DNA of 64,000 nt from Whitmania pigra (GCA_021613335.1 JAJTWR010000374.1:1-64000); one strand, 5' to 3'. Positions 11,337 to 23,948 are shown, counted from the first letter of the stretch. Notes: generated by a model from the letters alone, not told the origin. Made by a program: numbers and translations.

Positions 11337-14076
11337 TAATATAACAGTATATTATTGTTATTGTAATTAATTATTACAATATTACAGTACAAGATATTAT
11401 TAATTATTATTTCTTATATTATATCATTATTAGTAGTAGTAAAATTAGCTTTATTGATATTGATAAGAAATAGGCTTTATTCTGAGGGAATTGCTTGATA
11501 GTATCCTGGTGTTTTTAAATTGAAATTTGATGATTATATTTCTAACCAATAAATGAACCTTTAAGACAGATTTATAATAGCTAAATGATTGTTTGCATTT
11601 GATGTTCCCATTCATCATACAACTATTATTCTTTTTAGACACATTGCAGGGCTTGGTCCAGTCCTGGCAAGGAATATAATTCTTAAAAGGAATGAATTAG
11701 GGGGGTTCAGAAACAGGCATCAACTTCTTAGGGTAAAGGGTCTTGGGGAGAACAAATTTCTTCAATGTGCTGGATTTCTAAAGATCAGCCTGCCTGACCA
11801 AGAGTTGGTTATTATTTGCAGTGAAGTTTACATTTCATTTTTTATATAATACTAATTGACAGTTATAATAAAGCTTAATTATTCATTTTCTTCTTTTAAG
11901 TCTGCTGAAGTTACATAAATTTTCAGAGACGATGAGTATGAATTGAAAGCCGAATCTATGTCACGTAAGAGAAAGCCAAAATCTGAAATTCATTCAAGGT
12001 CAAAAAGAGGAAGTAGAACTGCAGATGAATGTGTTGATGATGAAATAGACCTTTTTGATAGAACCACTATTCACCCAGAATCTTATGAACTTGCATCTAA
12101 GTTAGTATTTGTGTTTTTTTTTATAATTTTATTTGGCTGAAGTTTCTTAATTACTCTTATTTTGATAAGGTAAAACTAGATGTTATGCCCAGCATTGCTT
12201 GGGTTGAAGTAGAATGTTTTATGTGAAAACTTGTAATATTTAATTAAGTAATTAAGCATTTTATTTAATCAATTTCGTTAAATTGTTAGTTGATTCAAAA
12301 ATGTAAGATGTTCTGCCCGGCATTGCCCCGGTGGAGGTAGAATGTTTTTGTGAGGATTTATAAACAAAACTCCATCACAAACTAATGAAACTATAGTTTT
12401 GAAATGTCAGTTGGTTTAGGAATTTATGATTTCTGTTGTTGCTTTTAATCATTTTGTGGGCAGACTTTATTTACATCAGCTCATGTGGCTTTAATGCAAC
12501 TAAGCTCCAGTACAAATGAACAAGAAGAAAAATTGAATTGACGTAATTTATTTAGTTTAAATTTAGAGTTTTTATTTTTGTTGATTTCTGAGGAGTTTGT
12601 TTTGTCCAATAAGAAGCTTTGAAGACACAAAGCTGTCACTTTTATTTATTTATTAAATATTATTTGGTTGAAATTTAATTTGGGATAATTTCAATTTGCA
12701 ATCAATTTTATGCTTTGCATAAAAGAATCTGCCTGTGTTTATTAAATCAGGTTTTTTTTTAAAATATTTTAATAAGTCTTCATTGTATAATGTATATAGA
12801 CCAAATTATTTGAAATGATTATTTCATTGCATTTCAGCCCTGATTGAACATACATCTATTATATAATTGACCAAACTTTTATATTGGACTAAACTCTATC
12901 TTACTAATAAATAATATTAATATAGCAGTGTTAGGTTAAGGCAAGCTGAGTTGCAAATATGTATAACTGTTGATCAGTTGCAGGAATACAATTCACATTC
13001 GTAAATGTACTCATTCCTCAATTTTTTGAGCAAACTACATTGAAAACAAAATATTATTTTCTATATTTTACATTTATTACCTACAATATTACAACATTAT
13101 GCTTAACCCCTTTTTCTTTTCAAATCAGGCTTCTGAAAAAGGTTGGTCTTGCCAAAAGTGACATCGGCAGACCTCACTTTATTGATGCTTTATCAAAGTT
13201 TATGGAATCAGGTAAAGGTTGCATTTAAACGTATTAAATTGTTGAATTATAAAGTTTGTAAGTTTATAAATGGCTGGACAAGTTAAGGGGTAACTGGGTA
13301 AGATAAGGTAATACAAAAAGATATCATAAGAGAACATTAGATTTAGTCTCTACAGTTTTTGATTTCCATATTGTAAGATATGTCACGAAAGTTCTCGTTC
13401 CATTTGAAATATGTTTTATGGTAAATAATCACTTATAGCAAAAGAAAAGTCATCAATAAACTCATTTTTAGACCTTTCTAGTATGTCAGGGGCATTGGGC
13501 ACTTGTATGAATACTCTTCAGCAGATTGTTGAAAGTCTAAAAAAAGTTCAAGACTACGACATCAGAGATGGTAATGAATCTATTCTTTAATTATGATCAT
13601 TTTTTAAAATTTATCTTTATTAAGATTTATTTTAATCTTATTGTTGTGATAAATGTATGCTACATTGAGTAACTAAATGTATAAGACTTATAATCACATA
13701 CAATTATATTATAATATCATGATATCTGTGATAATGAGTGCTAAAATGATAATCATCAGATAACTTGTAATTTAATTTTTGTAATTTTTAAATATGTTGA
13801 ATGACATCAGAGCACAGTCAGCCTGTCTTCAGAAGCTCTGTGACAGAGATGAAGGACATTCAGGCAGGACAAAACTTGACAGGACGAGTGACCAACGTCA
13901 CAGACTTCGGTGCATTTGTTGACATCGGAGTGGAGACAGATGGATTTATCCATAAATCAGCAATACCACAAAATGATCCCTGCTTCTGCCTTGGCACGAG
14001 GCTATTTGTGCAGGTTTTAAGCATTGATACAAACAGAAAGAGAATTTCTCTGAGACTCAGTAGCATGCCTCAATAA
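6005..14076 (+). CDS. SRBD1: SRBD1, Tex-family S1 RNA-binding protein
   Basis: Eukaryotic homologue of the bacterial nucleic-acid-binding protein Tex. Nineteen exons: 6005-6012, 6080-6157, 6384-6497, 6760-6877, 7469-7607, 8020-8116, 8756-8891, 9058-9257, 9500-9657, 9931-10030, 10141-10248, 10628-10719, 10941-11023, 11079-11185, 11639-11803, 11927-12100, 13129-13211, 13472-13570 and 13811-14076. They sum to 775 codons (774 aa). Order: Tex N-terminal helices with [15 protein letters not shown]; a YqgF-like RNase H fold with [13 protein letters not shown] (about 330-342); helix-hairpin-helix with [12 protein letters not shown] and [18 protein letters not shown]; a short linker with [11 protein letters not shown]; and a C-terminal S1 domain (about 700-770) with [20 protein letters not shown]. 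Human SRBD1 has a longer N-terminus, so this form is nearer bacterial Tex in size. Exon 5 uses the donor after 7607, because the earlier GT at 7601 breaks the frame. Confidence 0.95.
11272..11336. repeat. (AAT)n microsatellite in SRBD1 intron 14
   Basis: About 20 AAT/TAA triplets with one interruption near 11300. Intronic, no coding content. Confidence 0.95.
12179..12352. repeat. Pair of diverged direct repeats in SRBD1 intron 16
   Basis: A segment at 12179-12226 (AGATGTTATGCCCAGCATTG...) recurs at 12306-12352 (AGATGTTCTGCCCGGCATTG...), about 127 bp downstream, with scattered differences. Both are more GC-rich than the surrounding intron. No protein is recognised in either copy. Confidence 0.6.
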
Positions 14077-14291
14077 TCGCTAAAACTCCTGAGTGGTCAA
14101 ATATTTTTGCAATACAATTTATATTTTTTTATACTATTTCCTCAAGAAGTCATCTGTTAAAATGATTTGATTTTATTTATAAGACCAAACCTAGTGGTGA
14201 GATTCATTTTAGAATTTAAAGACACTAAATCTTAGGAACTGCTGGTTGTGCCTTAAAGCATTAGATAGTGTGGCCAAATTTTGTGTTGTGA

Positions 14292-17200
14292 TCAAGTTGG
14301 GTTGTGGCTTGTCCTCTTCCATTCAAAGATTTGTGCCAGTTCATCCTCTGTAAATAAGATCTTTGCAGCCTCGGTGTGAACCTGGCAATTTATTAACACC
14401 TGATTTAAAGTAGTCAGCATTTTGATGTTCAATTTGGAGATAAAAAAAGGACATGATTTTGCAAAGCAAATGACAAAGTCATTGGTACAATGTTTTAAGA
14501 CATGGATGTCATCAACTGAAGTAAAGTTTATAAAATTCTATATTCTCAATAAAATGCATTGCAATCTATTGATTTTGCGAAAAAGCTTGAATTGACTTGC
14601 ACATGATCAATGGTAAAATAAGTGAGACAAGCAATGACCTGTTGCCTCTTGTAGACATCGATTAACTTCAATTGTTTTTTAACAATGTCAGAAAGGTCGT
14701 TCTTCTCCTTTTCCAAATTCTTCTTTGATGCCATTAGTTCACCAATTAACTTCTTGTCTGTATCTTGTGCTTCCTAAATGTGAATATTCCAGCTTATAAT
14801 TACATAAACAAAAAAATGTACAAAAATCATAAAATAGAGGAAAATGTAAGCTAGGTTATAAACACGTTGTGATCTTTTGCATTGTAAAGATGCATTACAA
14901 GTCGACTTGCACTCGAAGAAGACAAAGCATTTGGTCTCTTTAAATGTAAGTAAGTGGCAGCTGTGTGCAGATGTCCGCAAAATAGGGGATACACCAAAAG
15001 CATTTGGGGACATCTTTTATGGGCAACCTCTAAGATAATAGTTAATGGTGATGCTAATGACAGAAAAGTGACTCAGTTGATTCGTGAGGAGTGCAGCACT
15101 TAAAATGAGTGAGAGTAAATGTCCATGTGAGAAATGTGAAAATCTAAAAGAAACTAAAATGTAAGGCATTGAATCAGAATAGAATGGCAGATGTTGGAGG
15201 AAAACGAATAACAGTGTTGATGTATCAAAACAAGCAATTTAATTGCAAACATGGTTCTGACAAGGCATTTGGAAAGAAATGGATATTACAGACCATCTGC
15301 TCAGAAAGCTTCAAATGGCAAAAAACAGTTTTATTTTCCTTCAGGTCAGCTCTTTTTCCCTGAGGTTTGTTTCCAAAGATAAAGGAAATGATTACTGTGG
15401 ATGTGAGGAATAAAGCCATAATATTGCCTAATAATTTGTATAAAGAAAATCAAAATCATTATATTGTGTGTATATTGTAGATATTGATTGTGTATATATT
15501 GTACATATATTGTATTATTAACATTTATTGTAGACTTATCGAAACAACTCCCTCAAAAGCTGTTCTTTTTTGGTTGGGGTCGTTTTGAGATTTATAATTT
15601 AAAAAACATTAATACAAATGGGGTTGTTTGGATTAGCTTGGATTCTTCAATTACTAGAATGTCGGCCTGAAAAGATGTACTAGAATAAACTCATTGGTAA
15701 GAATTCTTACCTTCATCTCTGCCCGAAGACTATCCAGCTGATTTTTGTATTTGTTGCATTCCTCAATTGTTCTATTGATTTTGACATCTTGGTTAGTTTG
15801 CCAAACATTCTTTTGTCTCTCTAACTTCCTCATTGATTCCAACTCCTGAGTCATAATGCTTAATTTTTTGTCTCTTAATCCACTTTAGTTTACTTTTAAA
15901 ACTCAATTTAAGTTTTGATATTATCAAACAATGTTAACAGTCATGTCTCAGAAACCTTTGATGTATTGAATTAGATCAAATGTTAGTTATTGATTATTGT
16001 ACATTTTGATAACTATTAGAATTAACAGAGATTTCCAATTTATAAATACACTTCTAACTTTTTTGGAGACAAGGAGTTGGGCCTCTAGGCTTGCATTAGT
16101 GTCCTTTAATCCATCGATTGTTTTTTTAAGCTTTTCCATTTGATTATCTGTAGTCAATGTAACTTTTTGCAATTTAACCCTGTTTTCTTCAGATTCCTTA
16201 AATCTCGATTGTGCTGTCCTTAGATCGGAGTCCTAAGAATTTAAAGTAAATGTACATAAATTCAAACAATATATTGCTGCATTTTCAATAGCCTTAATTA
16301 AGATAATTTGTTTAATTAAATTATTTAATGACTTTAAAATTAAATTAATAATGACTAATTTAAGTCAATATTAGAAGAAAATGAATTAGCCACCTTTATT
16401 CTGAGATCATTGTGTCTCTTCTTTAGCTCTTCTTGCAGTGCTTTCACTTGAGTTCTCAAGAACCTCAGTTGGGTTTCTGGTGTAAATGATATAATTACGT
16501 GATTGCATAATTGATCAGGCAAAAACTGATATAACTAAAAATTCAGATATGCATGTGCATTTGAAATTGAGATAGAGGTTCAGATCATTTTATTTTCTTT
16601 CAGTGCACTAAAACAACATTTCATTTGTTGATGTCAGACCAATGAAAGCAACAAAAAAAGTCTGTCATTTATAAAACAAGGATGTCACATGGCAAAGACT
16701 GAGATTATATTGCACTTAAGAATGGGAGCGACATCGAACATGTATGTATAAATATGTTATGAGTTGAAATCACTGCTTTTTTGTCTTAGACAAGTTACCC
16801 TTTGAATAAAATAAATAAATATGATATAGAATTTATATTTTCTTGGGAATTAAACAAACATATAGCTGCCAGGAAGGTGGGATACCTGTTGCCATCTGTC
16901 TGGTTGATGCAACAAAAGAATGGTCATTATCTTCATTGACACTCTGATCCTCTTCACTGCTAACTTCAAGCTCCTCTTCACTTTGTTTACAAAAAGTTCT
17001 AGCAGAGATATAAGCATAATTGTTCTTAAATATCAAAATAAATAGAGTTATTGCTTAAATTATTTTAAATTTTTTATTTCGACATACTATCTGCTTTAGC
17101 TACATCTTAATAAATCATACTTTTTAGAGTGAAGTCCCTTGCTGTTTGGTGCTGTTTGAGGCCTCATTAGTGAATCTTGCTGCTTTGCTACCCTGATTTT

Positions 17201-17748
17201 CTGTTTGAAAAACACGCAACCTGGTTTTACCTACCAATATATGCAAAAGCTACAAATAACTTTATCAGCATAACATTAATATACAAAAATGCATAAGAAC
17301 CACAGTAGATGAAACACAGGTTGATGATCTGCAAAATAAGTTGCATTAGTATTTAATCTTTAGCAATATTTTACAGTGAATCACTGTGAAATTTATTTAC
17401 TTAGTGTTATCTTTGTGATTAGAAGACTGCTCAACTGGCCTTTGCATGAATTTTTCATGATTCTCCTGAAGTGAAAATGATGCAAGATATGATGCATAAA
17501 ATGTGAAAAGCTGTTAGCTAGAAATTGCTATAATTTCTTACAAACAGTTCGACCGCCTTTCTAAGTATGTTCCCTCTTTTTGTTTCAAGTTGATCATTCA
17601 GTTTCCTAAAACATTAATTTTCTTTTTATGTTAATTATGTACCCAAAAAATCTTGACTCAAGCCTTGAAGCAAGCACCAAATCTGAAACCTGAACTCTTC
17701 CTCCTTAGTATCAAAATCGACTGCAGTACCAATTCTCGCCTTGAACAT
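14292..17748 (-). CDS. TEX9: TEX9 homologue, coiled-coil protein
   Basis: Eleven exons: 17690-17748, 17542-17605, 17401-17465, 17301-17328, 17121-17200, 16886-16980, 16394-16476, 16059-16232, 15711-15845, 14639-14773 and 14292-14381. They total 336 codons (335 aa). The N-terminus has KEEEFRKLNDQLE, matching the EEEYKRLNAELE element of TEX9. A low-complexity acidic linker follows. From about residue 131 a long coiled coil starts with ETQLRFLRTQVKALQEEL. The end, VKKQLKLIDVYKRQQ then TEAAKILFTEDELAQIFEW, mirrors the TEX9 C-terminus. TEX9 is linked to cilia, centrosomes and testis; its biochemical role is poorly known. The start is the first ATG after an in-frame stop at a TAG upstream. The stop is 215 bp from that of SRBD1, facing it. 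The 28-nt exon 4 is the least certain. Confidence 0.9.
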
Positions 17749-18219
17749 CTTGACCTTTTTAAGATTTCGGGTGAGAAGCACGTATCGCTAAGGAAGCTTT
17801 TCTGACTGCTGACAACAGAATTAAAACTTAAATAATAACTAGTCACTTTTAATCTATGACATATTAATGAGAAACCGTAATTTAAAAAAAAATTAATTAA
17901 ACGTTTAGAAGTTTTGTTATAATTAAAAACATTACGCTTAACCAATGATGATATTTACAATTACATTTTCATTGTAGTTATTGCATTGTGTATGTTGTTT
18001 ACGACAGTTTGTGGTCTGTACGACTTCTGGCATTAATCGTAATTTGAATACGTGACTATCATTATTTATAAATACTAGTTTTTACGTATTCCTTGCCAAT
18101 GAATAAATGATTTTTGGACCGAAATGCTTTCTCATTAAAATGCTCTGTAGAGTTCTGAGACTGTTTCATATGATCATCTATTGAATCGTTACAGAGATAA
18201 CAAACCAATTTTTAAAAAT
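17749..18219. promoter_or_regulatory. Compact divergent promoter region, TEX9 / RAB40
   Basis: Only 471 bp separate the start codons of TEX9 (-) and RAB40 (+), so both promoters and 5' UTRs must lie here unless untranslated first exons exist elsewhere. No CpG island or canonical TATA position can be assigned in such AT-rich sequence. The role is inferred from geometry alone. Confidence 0.4.
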
Positions 18220-20627
18220 ATGGCCATGTCATCTCTGCAAAGGGCAGCTGGATGTGGAAATTTCACTCTGACCACCACATCAAACTCTACTTCAACTCTA
18301 AGCAGACCTAAACCTTATGATTATTTGTTAAAGTTTTTGCTGGTGGGCGATAGTGACGTTGGGAAGGAAGAGATTCTAAGTGGCTTGCTTGATGGCTCAA
18401 CTGAGTCCCCTTATGGATACTCGAATGGTGTTTTACTCTCTTAAACCTTGTTTTGTTAAAATACGTTGATTTCATTATTTAACATGTCACTTTGCCCTAG
18501 ATTTGCACTCTGTTAATAATCGTCTACATTGTGTAGTTGAGGTTTACTAATTATATGATGGTTATTGTCTTATATTGTTGCATGTTGAAAGGCTTACATT
18601 CCACTAATTAATATGTGCAAAACGTTACTCAGTTGCATTAAACAGCCTTGTGGACCAAATGCAACATGAATCCTGTACTTTTCAATAATATTTTTGAATA
18701 ATGCACTTTGGGTGCTCTTAGCTAAAACGTGCTTACATTTCTTAGGTGTTGCCTACAAAACTACCATAATCCTACTGGACGGAAAACGAGTCAAGTTGCA
18801 ACTTTGGTGAGCATAACTTGGATTTTACAGAAAAGTCATTGCCACAAAGACATTTTATAAAAATTAGTCTTATAAAATATGCATTCAATGTATTTAGACT
18901 AGCTATTCTTTGGTAACTATAACATTCGTATATCTCTTAGATTATGTTCTTATTTTACTCAAATTCATATTTTTAAGAACATATCTGAGAATGCATTTTT
19001 ATCAGGGATACTTCAGGTCAGGGAAGGTTTTGCACAATTTTTAGATCTTATTCCAGAGGGGCACAGGTGAGTGTGCAGTGATGGGAAAAAGCTGTTTTGA
19101 AACTATTTGAAATAAAAATCATGTAAATGATCATTATAAATTTTGCAAAAGTATTTTAAAAATTATCAAAGTCAATTTATTTGGAAAATGAATTTACATT
19201 TAACAAACACCCTTTTCAATACCTTAACTTAAATATTTCCATTTATAAAATAATTAATAATTTATAAAATCGGCTTATTAATTTTTTAAAGTTTCTTAAA
19301 CATGAATTCATATAGTCTGGTGCTTTGAGGAGTCTCAATGACTCATACAGAACTGAGTAATCTCTTGACAGGAGCTGATAATGGTAGCACAGTATTATAC
19401 CATAAGAATACTTTTTTAAAATTCAGATCTGAATTCTTATCTGGAGATATGTTTTTACAAATAAAATAATATTGATTCATAATATTTTGTTACAACTTAA
19501 AAGTTCATTATTAATATTTGTAAAATTTATCCCTTTGTGATAGGGATTTGGAAGACACTGTAAACACAGACACAAAATTTTCTTAAAAACTGTGGAAACA
19601 TGTATTTGTTGTGTGACCAAACATGATATATTTTATTATCAACAACTGAAAATTAACGCATTACATTCTCAGTGACAAACTTTTAAAATAACTCATTACC
19701 AAACCCTAACCCTGAACTAAAACAGTACCAAAAATATATTCCAATAAGTCTTTTCTCTGAATGCATTTGGTAAATAATTAACAGCAATTATGCCTTTTTA
19801 TGTTTTGCGCTTTAAAAAAAAATAACTGATAATTATACAAATAACTCAGGGCATCTTGCTTGTTTATGACATCACAAACAGATGGTCTTTTGATGGAATT
19901 GGGAGATGGATCAAAGAAATTGAGGAAGTAATTCCATTCTTTCATTAGCTTTTGCTATCATGCGCATATATATTTTACTATAGAGTAATTAAGTAATCAT
20001 TAAATATAGTGTCCCAAAATTATCTTAAAAACTATAGACAAAATTTTAATTACAATTTACTGGATACCTTGTCATTCTTGTAGCATGCTCCAGGAGTTCC
20101 AAAAATTCTAATTGGAAACAGATGCCACTTGGCCTACAAAAGGGAGGTCAGTGAGCTATTGGCAGAGGAATATGCTTTGAGGCATGATATGGCTTTTTTT
20201 GAGGTCAGTCCCCTCTGCGATTTCAATGTCATAGAATCCCTCATGGAACTGAGCCGAGTTGCTCTCAAAAGAAATGGCATGAGTCGTGTTTGGGGAGTCG
20301 GCAAAGGTTTTTTTTTGGTTTAACTACATCTTAGAATTTACAAAACCCATTGTGACAGCTAAACTTATTCATGTTTTTGATTATTCAGTGCTGAGTCTGC
20401 AGGAGCTTTGCTGTCGAACAATAGCCAATCAAACCACGATTTATGGAGTGGAACTACTTCCCCTGCCCACATCTCTCAAGAGTCATCTCAAGTCATATCT
20501 GGCTTCTAACCGTACCCATCCTCGGTCACAGAGCTTCCATCACCCACGAATGGGCTTAGGGCACAAACTCCGAAGACACAAAATCATTCGACCATCAGAC
20601 ACCCCTTTAGGCTGCACCATCAGCTAG
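18220..20627 (+). CDS. RAB40C: RAB40-family small GTPase with SOCS box
   Basis: Atypical Rab that serves as substrate adaptor of a Cullin-5/Elongin ubiquitin ligase. Six exons: 18220-18427, 18746-18806, 19006-19066, 19850-19927, 20084-20306 and 20389-20627, giving 289 aa (human RAB40C has 281). The GTPase fold shows the P-loop GDSDVGK (43-49), [19 protein letters not shown] (switch II), [17 protein letters not shown], and GNRCHLA in place of NKxD, as in other RAB40s. The SOCS box starts near residue 211 ([11 protein letters not shown]) and includes the Cul5-box LPLP (234-237) and SLKSHLKSY. The C-terminus CTIS fits RAB40 prenylation. The N-terminus is about 15 residues longer than in human; a second ATG at 18226 is possible. 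Which RAB40 paralogue it matches best is not settled, since a pre-duplication form is likely. Confidence 0.95.
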
Positions 20628-21249
20628 TCTTCAGTTTTGGGTTTTTCCCATAAATTATATGAGATTTCCCCATCTTTAAAAACTAGTCCCACCAACATGT
20701 CCACTAACTGCAATGCCCCACTATCTTCTGTGCTAAAATGTTCATTTTGCATGAAGAGATGATTAAAACAGGAAAACCTTTCCAGAATTCAAAAACTATC
20801 CTTGACACTTTGAGATCTCTTGGTTTAATTTAATCTGTTAAAATTCAATTTTTAATTTAACTGATGCATTATATTTAATTTCCTTAGCTTGCATGATTGG
20901 TCAAGCAATTGGTTTTGCTTTTGCATATGTTTATTTTTGTTATCCCCTTTGACAATCATGTTTGGCAAAAATAACAAGGAAACTTATGTTAAAAAGCTGA
21001 ATTCTGCTTTCAAGAAATTTCATCTTAGTCTTGGTGAAGCCAAACAAATCTTTTAAATTAATAATTAAATAAGAAACAAAAGGATTAGAAATTACAGGAC
21101 TGCAGATTCAAGAGTACCTGAAGCACCATAAAACCTCTGCAATTATTGAATAAAAGAAAGTTTTATTGTAGGACAATAACTCTCTGATTCTTGGATTGAA
21201 TCAAACAAAGATAAGCCCAGATGCATGAACAGCTTAAGGCACATTGTTT
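20628..21249. other. Convergent 3' UTR region, RAB40 / DJ-1
   Basis: Non-coding stretch between two facing stop codons. It contains the facing poly(A) signals listed separately and no further open frame of note. Confidence 0.7.
21149..21167. terminator. Facing poly(A) signals for RAB40 (+) and DJ-1 (-)
   Basis: AATAAA at 21149-21154 on the plus strand lies 522 bp after the RAB40 stop. Its minus-strand counterpart (TTTATT at 21162-21167) lies 83 bp after the DJ-1 stop. Only seven bases separate them, so if both are used the two transcripts overlap or meet tail to tail here. Function is inferred from the hexamers and positions. Confidence 0.6.
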
Positions 21250-22455
21250 TCATTTAAGCAAGAGAGGCTCTTCAACTGTGTTCCTTCCTTCTTTTCCAAC
21301 CAATTTTTCAAGTATTGTGAGAGCAAACTCAAACGAGGTTCCTGGGCCACGACTAGTGATGATTTTTCCATCAGATACAACCCTCTCTGTACTGTACTGG
21401 TATCCTGTGCATTTGACATTAGTCAGTTGTCAAAGGTTGGGTGCTTAACTAACAGTGGATGGGCATAACTAAAATCTGACATTAATATTTGATGCATCAT
21501 ACTCCTAGGCTAGGTCACAACTCATTATGGCCCAATGTTCATATTAACATTAATTTTATTTAGAATAATAATTTACCGGCATCACTGAGTTTTTGCTCAA
21601 AACTTGGATAAGAGGTGACTTTCTTTCCTGAAGCAATTTTATGGGCTGCCAGGGCGGTCGGAGCTTAAATATGACAAAGAGAATAAGCTTGATAACATAT
21701 ATGTTACCTACACTTAAGTCCAAAATCGAGATGCTGCAGAAACATTCTTTAATAAAAAAGTTCTAAAATACAAACCAGCACAAATGCATGCAATGTATCC
21801 ATCTCTTTTTTCCTGCTTTTTGAGTAGTTCCCCAACCAAGTTTGACTGAAACAAAATTGAACCTAGTCTTGAAAATGTTAAATGACACTCATAAATGCAT
21901 GGAACATTATTAACATGATTGAGCCTCAGCATTAACAATACTTTAAGATAAAAGTGGGGATGTCATTTCAGCTTTTCCAGGGGCAAGGTCTAGAACAACT
22001 TGCAGAGGCATTTTATCTTTCTTCTAGTAGCCAAAAGTCACTGGGGGAAGCATGAGCCAATTTGGTAAGTGTCTCTTTCCCCCTCCAAAAAAAGATATAT
22101 AGATCCAATGATAAAGGTAAAGGCAAACCTTGGCCAGATTCTCTGCACCTTTTAGACCTCCTGGCAAAACAATCACATCAAAAGTTTTAGAAACAACGTC
22201 AGAAAGAGATTCTCCAGGCTTTATGACGACATTTCTGCTACAGACAACAGGCTCTGATCCATGTAAGCCTGCAATAGTCACATCGATCTGCAGAAACAAC
22301 ATTTTAAGTTTTTTCTCAGTGGGAAATATGGAAGAGATGCCATTACAAATGAACCCATGCAAAATTCTTACTTTTCCTCTGGTCAGAACATCCGCAACAA
22401 CAACCGTCTCGATTTCCTCGGCTCCCTCAGACAAGATAATAAGGGCACTGGGCAT
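21250..22455 (-). CDS. PARK7: DJ-1/PARK7, DJ-1/PfpI superfamily
   Basis: Small redox-sensing protein of the DJ-1 family (protein chaperone and deglycase activities reported). Five exons: 22372-22455, 22129-22287, 21776-21845, 21577-21663 and 21250-21404, giving 184 aa against 189 in human. Motifs in order: SEGAEEIET with the active-site glutamate E16, [32 protein letters not shown] with the nucleophile elbow cysteine C103, and [12 protein letters not shown] near the C-terminus. C101 is an extra cysteine two residues before the nucleophile. The histidine of the human VTTHP segment (H126) is tyrosine here (VTSYP, Y124). The start ATG is the only one opening the first beta strand. Confidence 0.95.
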
Positions 22456-23948
22456 TTTGTTTCGAAATTGTATGAGCTGACCAATTGAATATGACTTGGA
22501 AAAGGGGCCGAAGACGCTTAAACTGAGCCGAGTCGAACGGAGTAACCGAAACCTTGCAAATTGTAAAAAATTAGTCAGAGGTCGAACAAAAACTTTTTCT
22601 AAGCAAAATACAAATTAATATTATTAAATTACATTATAAAATTTATGAGTTGAAAATATTCGAAGGAGTACAAAATATAGGGAGATTATAAGCGGCGTAA
22701 TGTCACTTTTATTTTATTTCCCTAGGTCACAAATCACCAAATATATTAGATCCAACTGGTCTCCGAATAATAGGCATTAAATTATACATCACTAGAGATA
22801 AGGTTAGTGATTTAGAGGTCAATAATTGCTAGCGGAGGATATAAATCCTATTCACACAAATTTTTACCATCTTTCTAGGATTAGGCATTGTCAATAAGGC
22901 AAGTGCCTTCCGCCTCCTATTAATCAAATTTATTAAATGTGCATACTTCAAGCTGTGTCACAGTTAAGTAAATCGTAACTAAATAGATTTTATGGTGAAA
23001 TTCAGCTATTGTCCCATTTCTGCTTCCAAATTATCGCAAGATCATCGGTAATAAGTCAAACCTAAAAATAGTTCCCTTGTTGTAATGTTAAGATAATACA
23101 AGATCTGATTTAATTTGGCTTACTAAACAAGAATAAATTCGAGATATTTATAGAACGATAGCAGTAGCTGAAGGAGCCTAGGACGCTTTGTTTTTTTTTC
23201 TTTTCACGGTTTCCCTTATTTCTCACTTTCTCACCAGACCTCTTTTCGATGTTTTTGACTTTCCTCACTATATGGTGGGGCTTGTTTTGGGCGCTGATGT
23301 CGGTTTATTACGACATTCGGATGTCCGCTGCGTACTGACTAATTCATCATTGCTCAAGACCAATCTGCAGATTTGTCTAGAACGATTTTGAATTTTATAT
23401 TTTTTTAAACATTAGGAAACTGATTGTAGACTGATTGTTAGGGTATTCGTGGACTTTTCGATGAATAACGGAAGTGGCTTATTTGCTAGGATATTTTTAC
23501 TATTTAATTCCTTTTGACTTATTAGAACTTGTTAAGTGCGTTTTCGTGATAGCGTGTGTGTTTTTATTTCACCTTAGCAAATTAGGTTAAGCGTGATCGG
23601 CGGCTAGTCAACAAACCATTGAAAACCTGGCTTATTCGATGCTTGTAATTGGAGATGGTTTGGTTCAAACAAACGTGAGTTTATTTATCGAAGTTAAATT
23701 ATATTTTTCTTACATCTTCAAGGTTTAACAGATCATAGCTTCAATCATGGAACTTATTGTTACTGATCCTTTTGTAAATCCAGTACAACGTTATTTTTAA
23801 CGTTTCAGTTGATAAAAAGTACATTTAGCAAACGCTAAAGTCGAAAATTAGTCTTTCATGACAAATGCAATTATTGGTTGCAGTTATTGAAAAGAAGAAC
23901 ACTCATAAAAAGCTTTGAAAAGATCTTATTGTTAACTCAAATGTGGAA
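22456..23948. other. Divergent intergenic region, DJ-1 / unknown gene
   Basis: About 1.5 kb without a supported coding exon. An open frame at 23188-23391 reads as hydrophobic, low-complexity translation and is not believed. A possible untranslated first exon of the downstream plus-strand gene may end at the GTGAGT near 23675. That is conjecture, since the frame through it does not continue into the next exons. Confidence 0.5.

Noticed and set aside
14774..15424. Overlapping ORFs in TEX9 intron 9
   Set aside because: Considered as a transposon relic because of local coding-like texture, but frames are short, on both strands, and without identifiable motifs. The TEX9 exons on both sides join cleanly without it.
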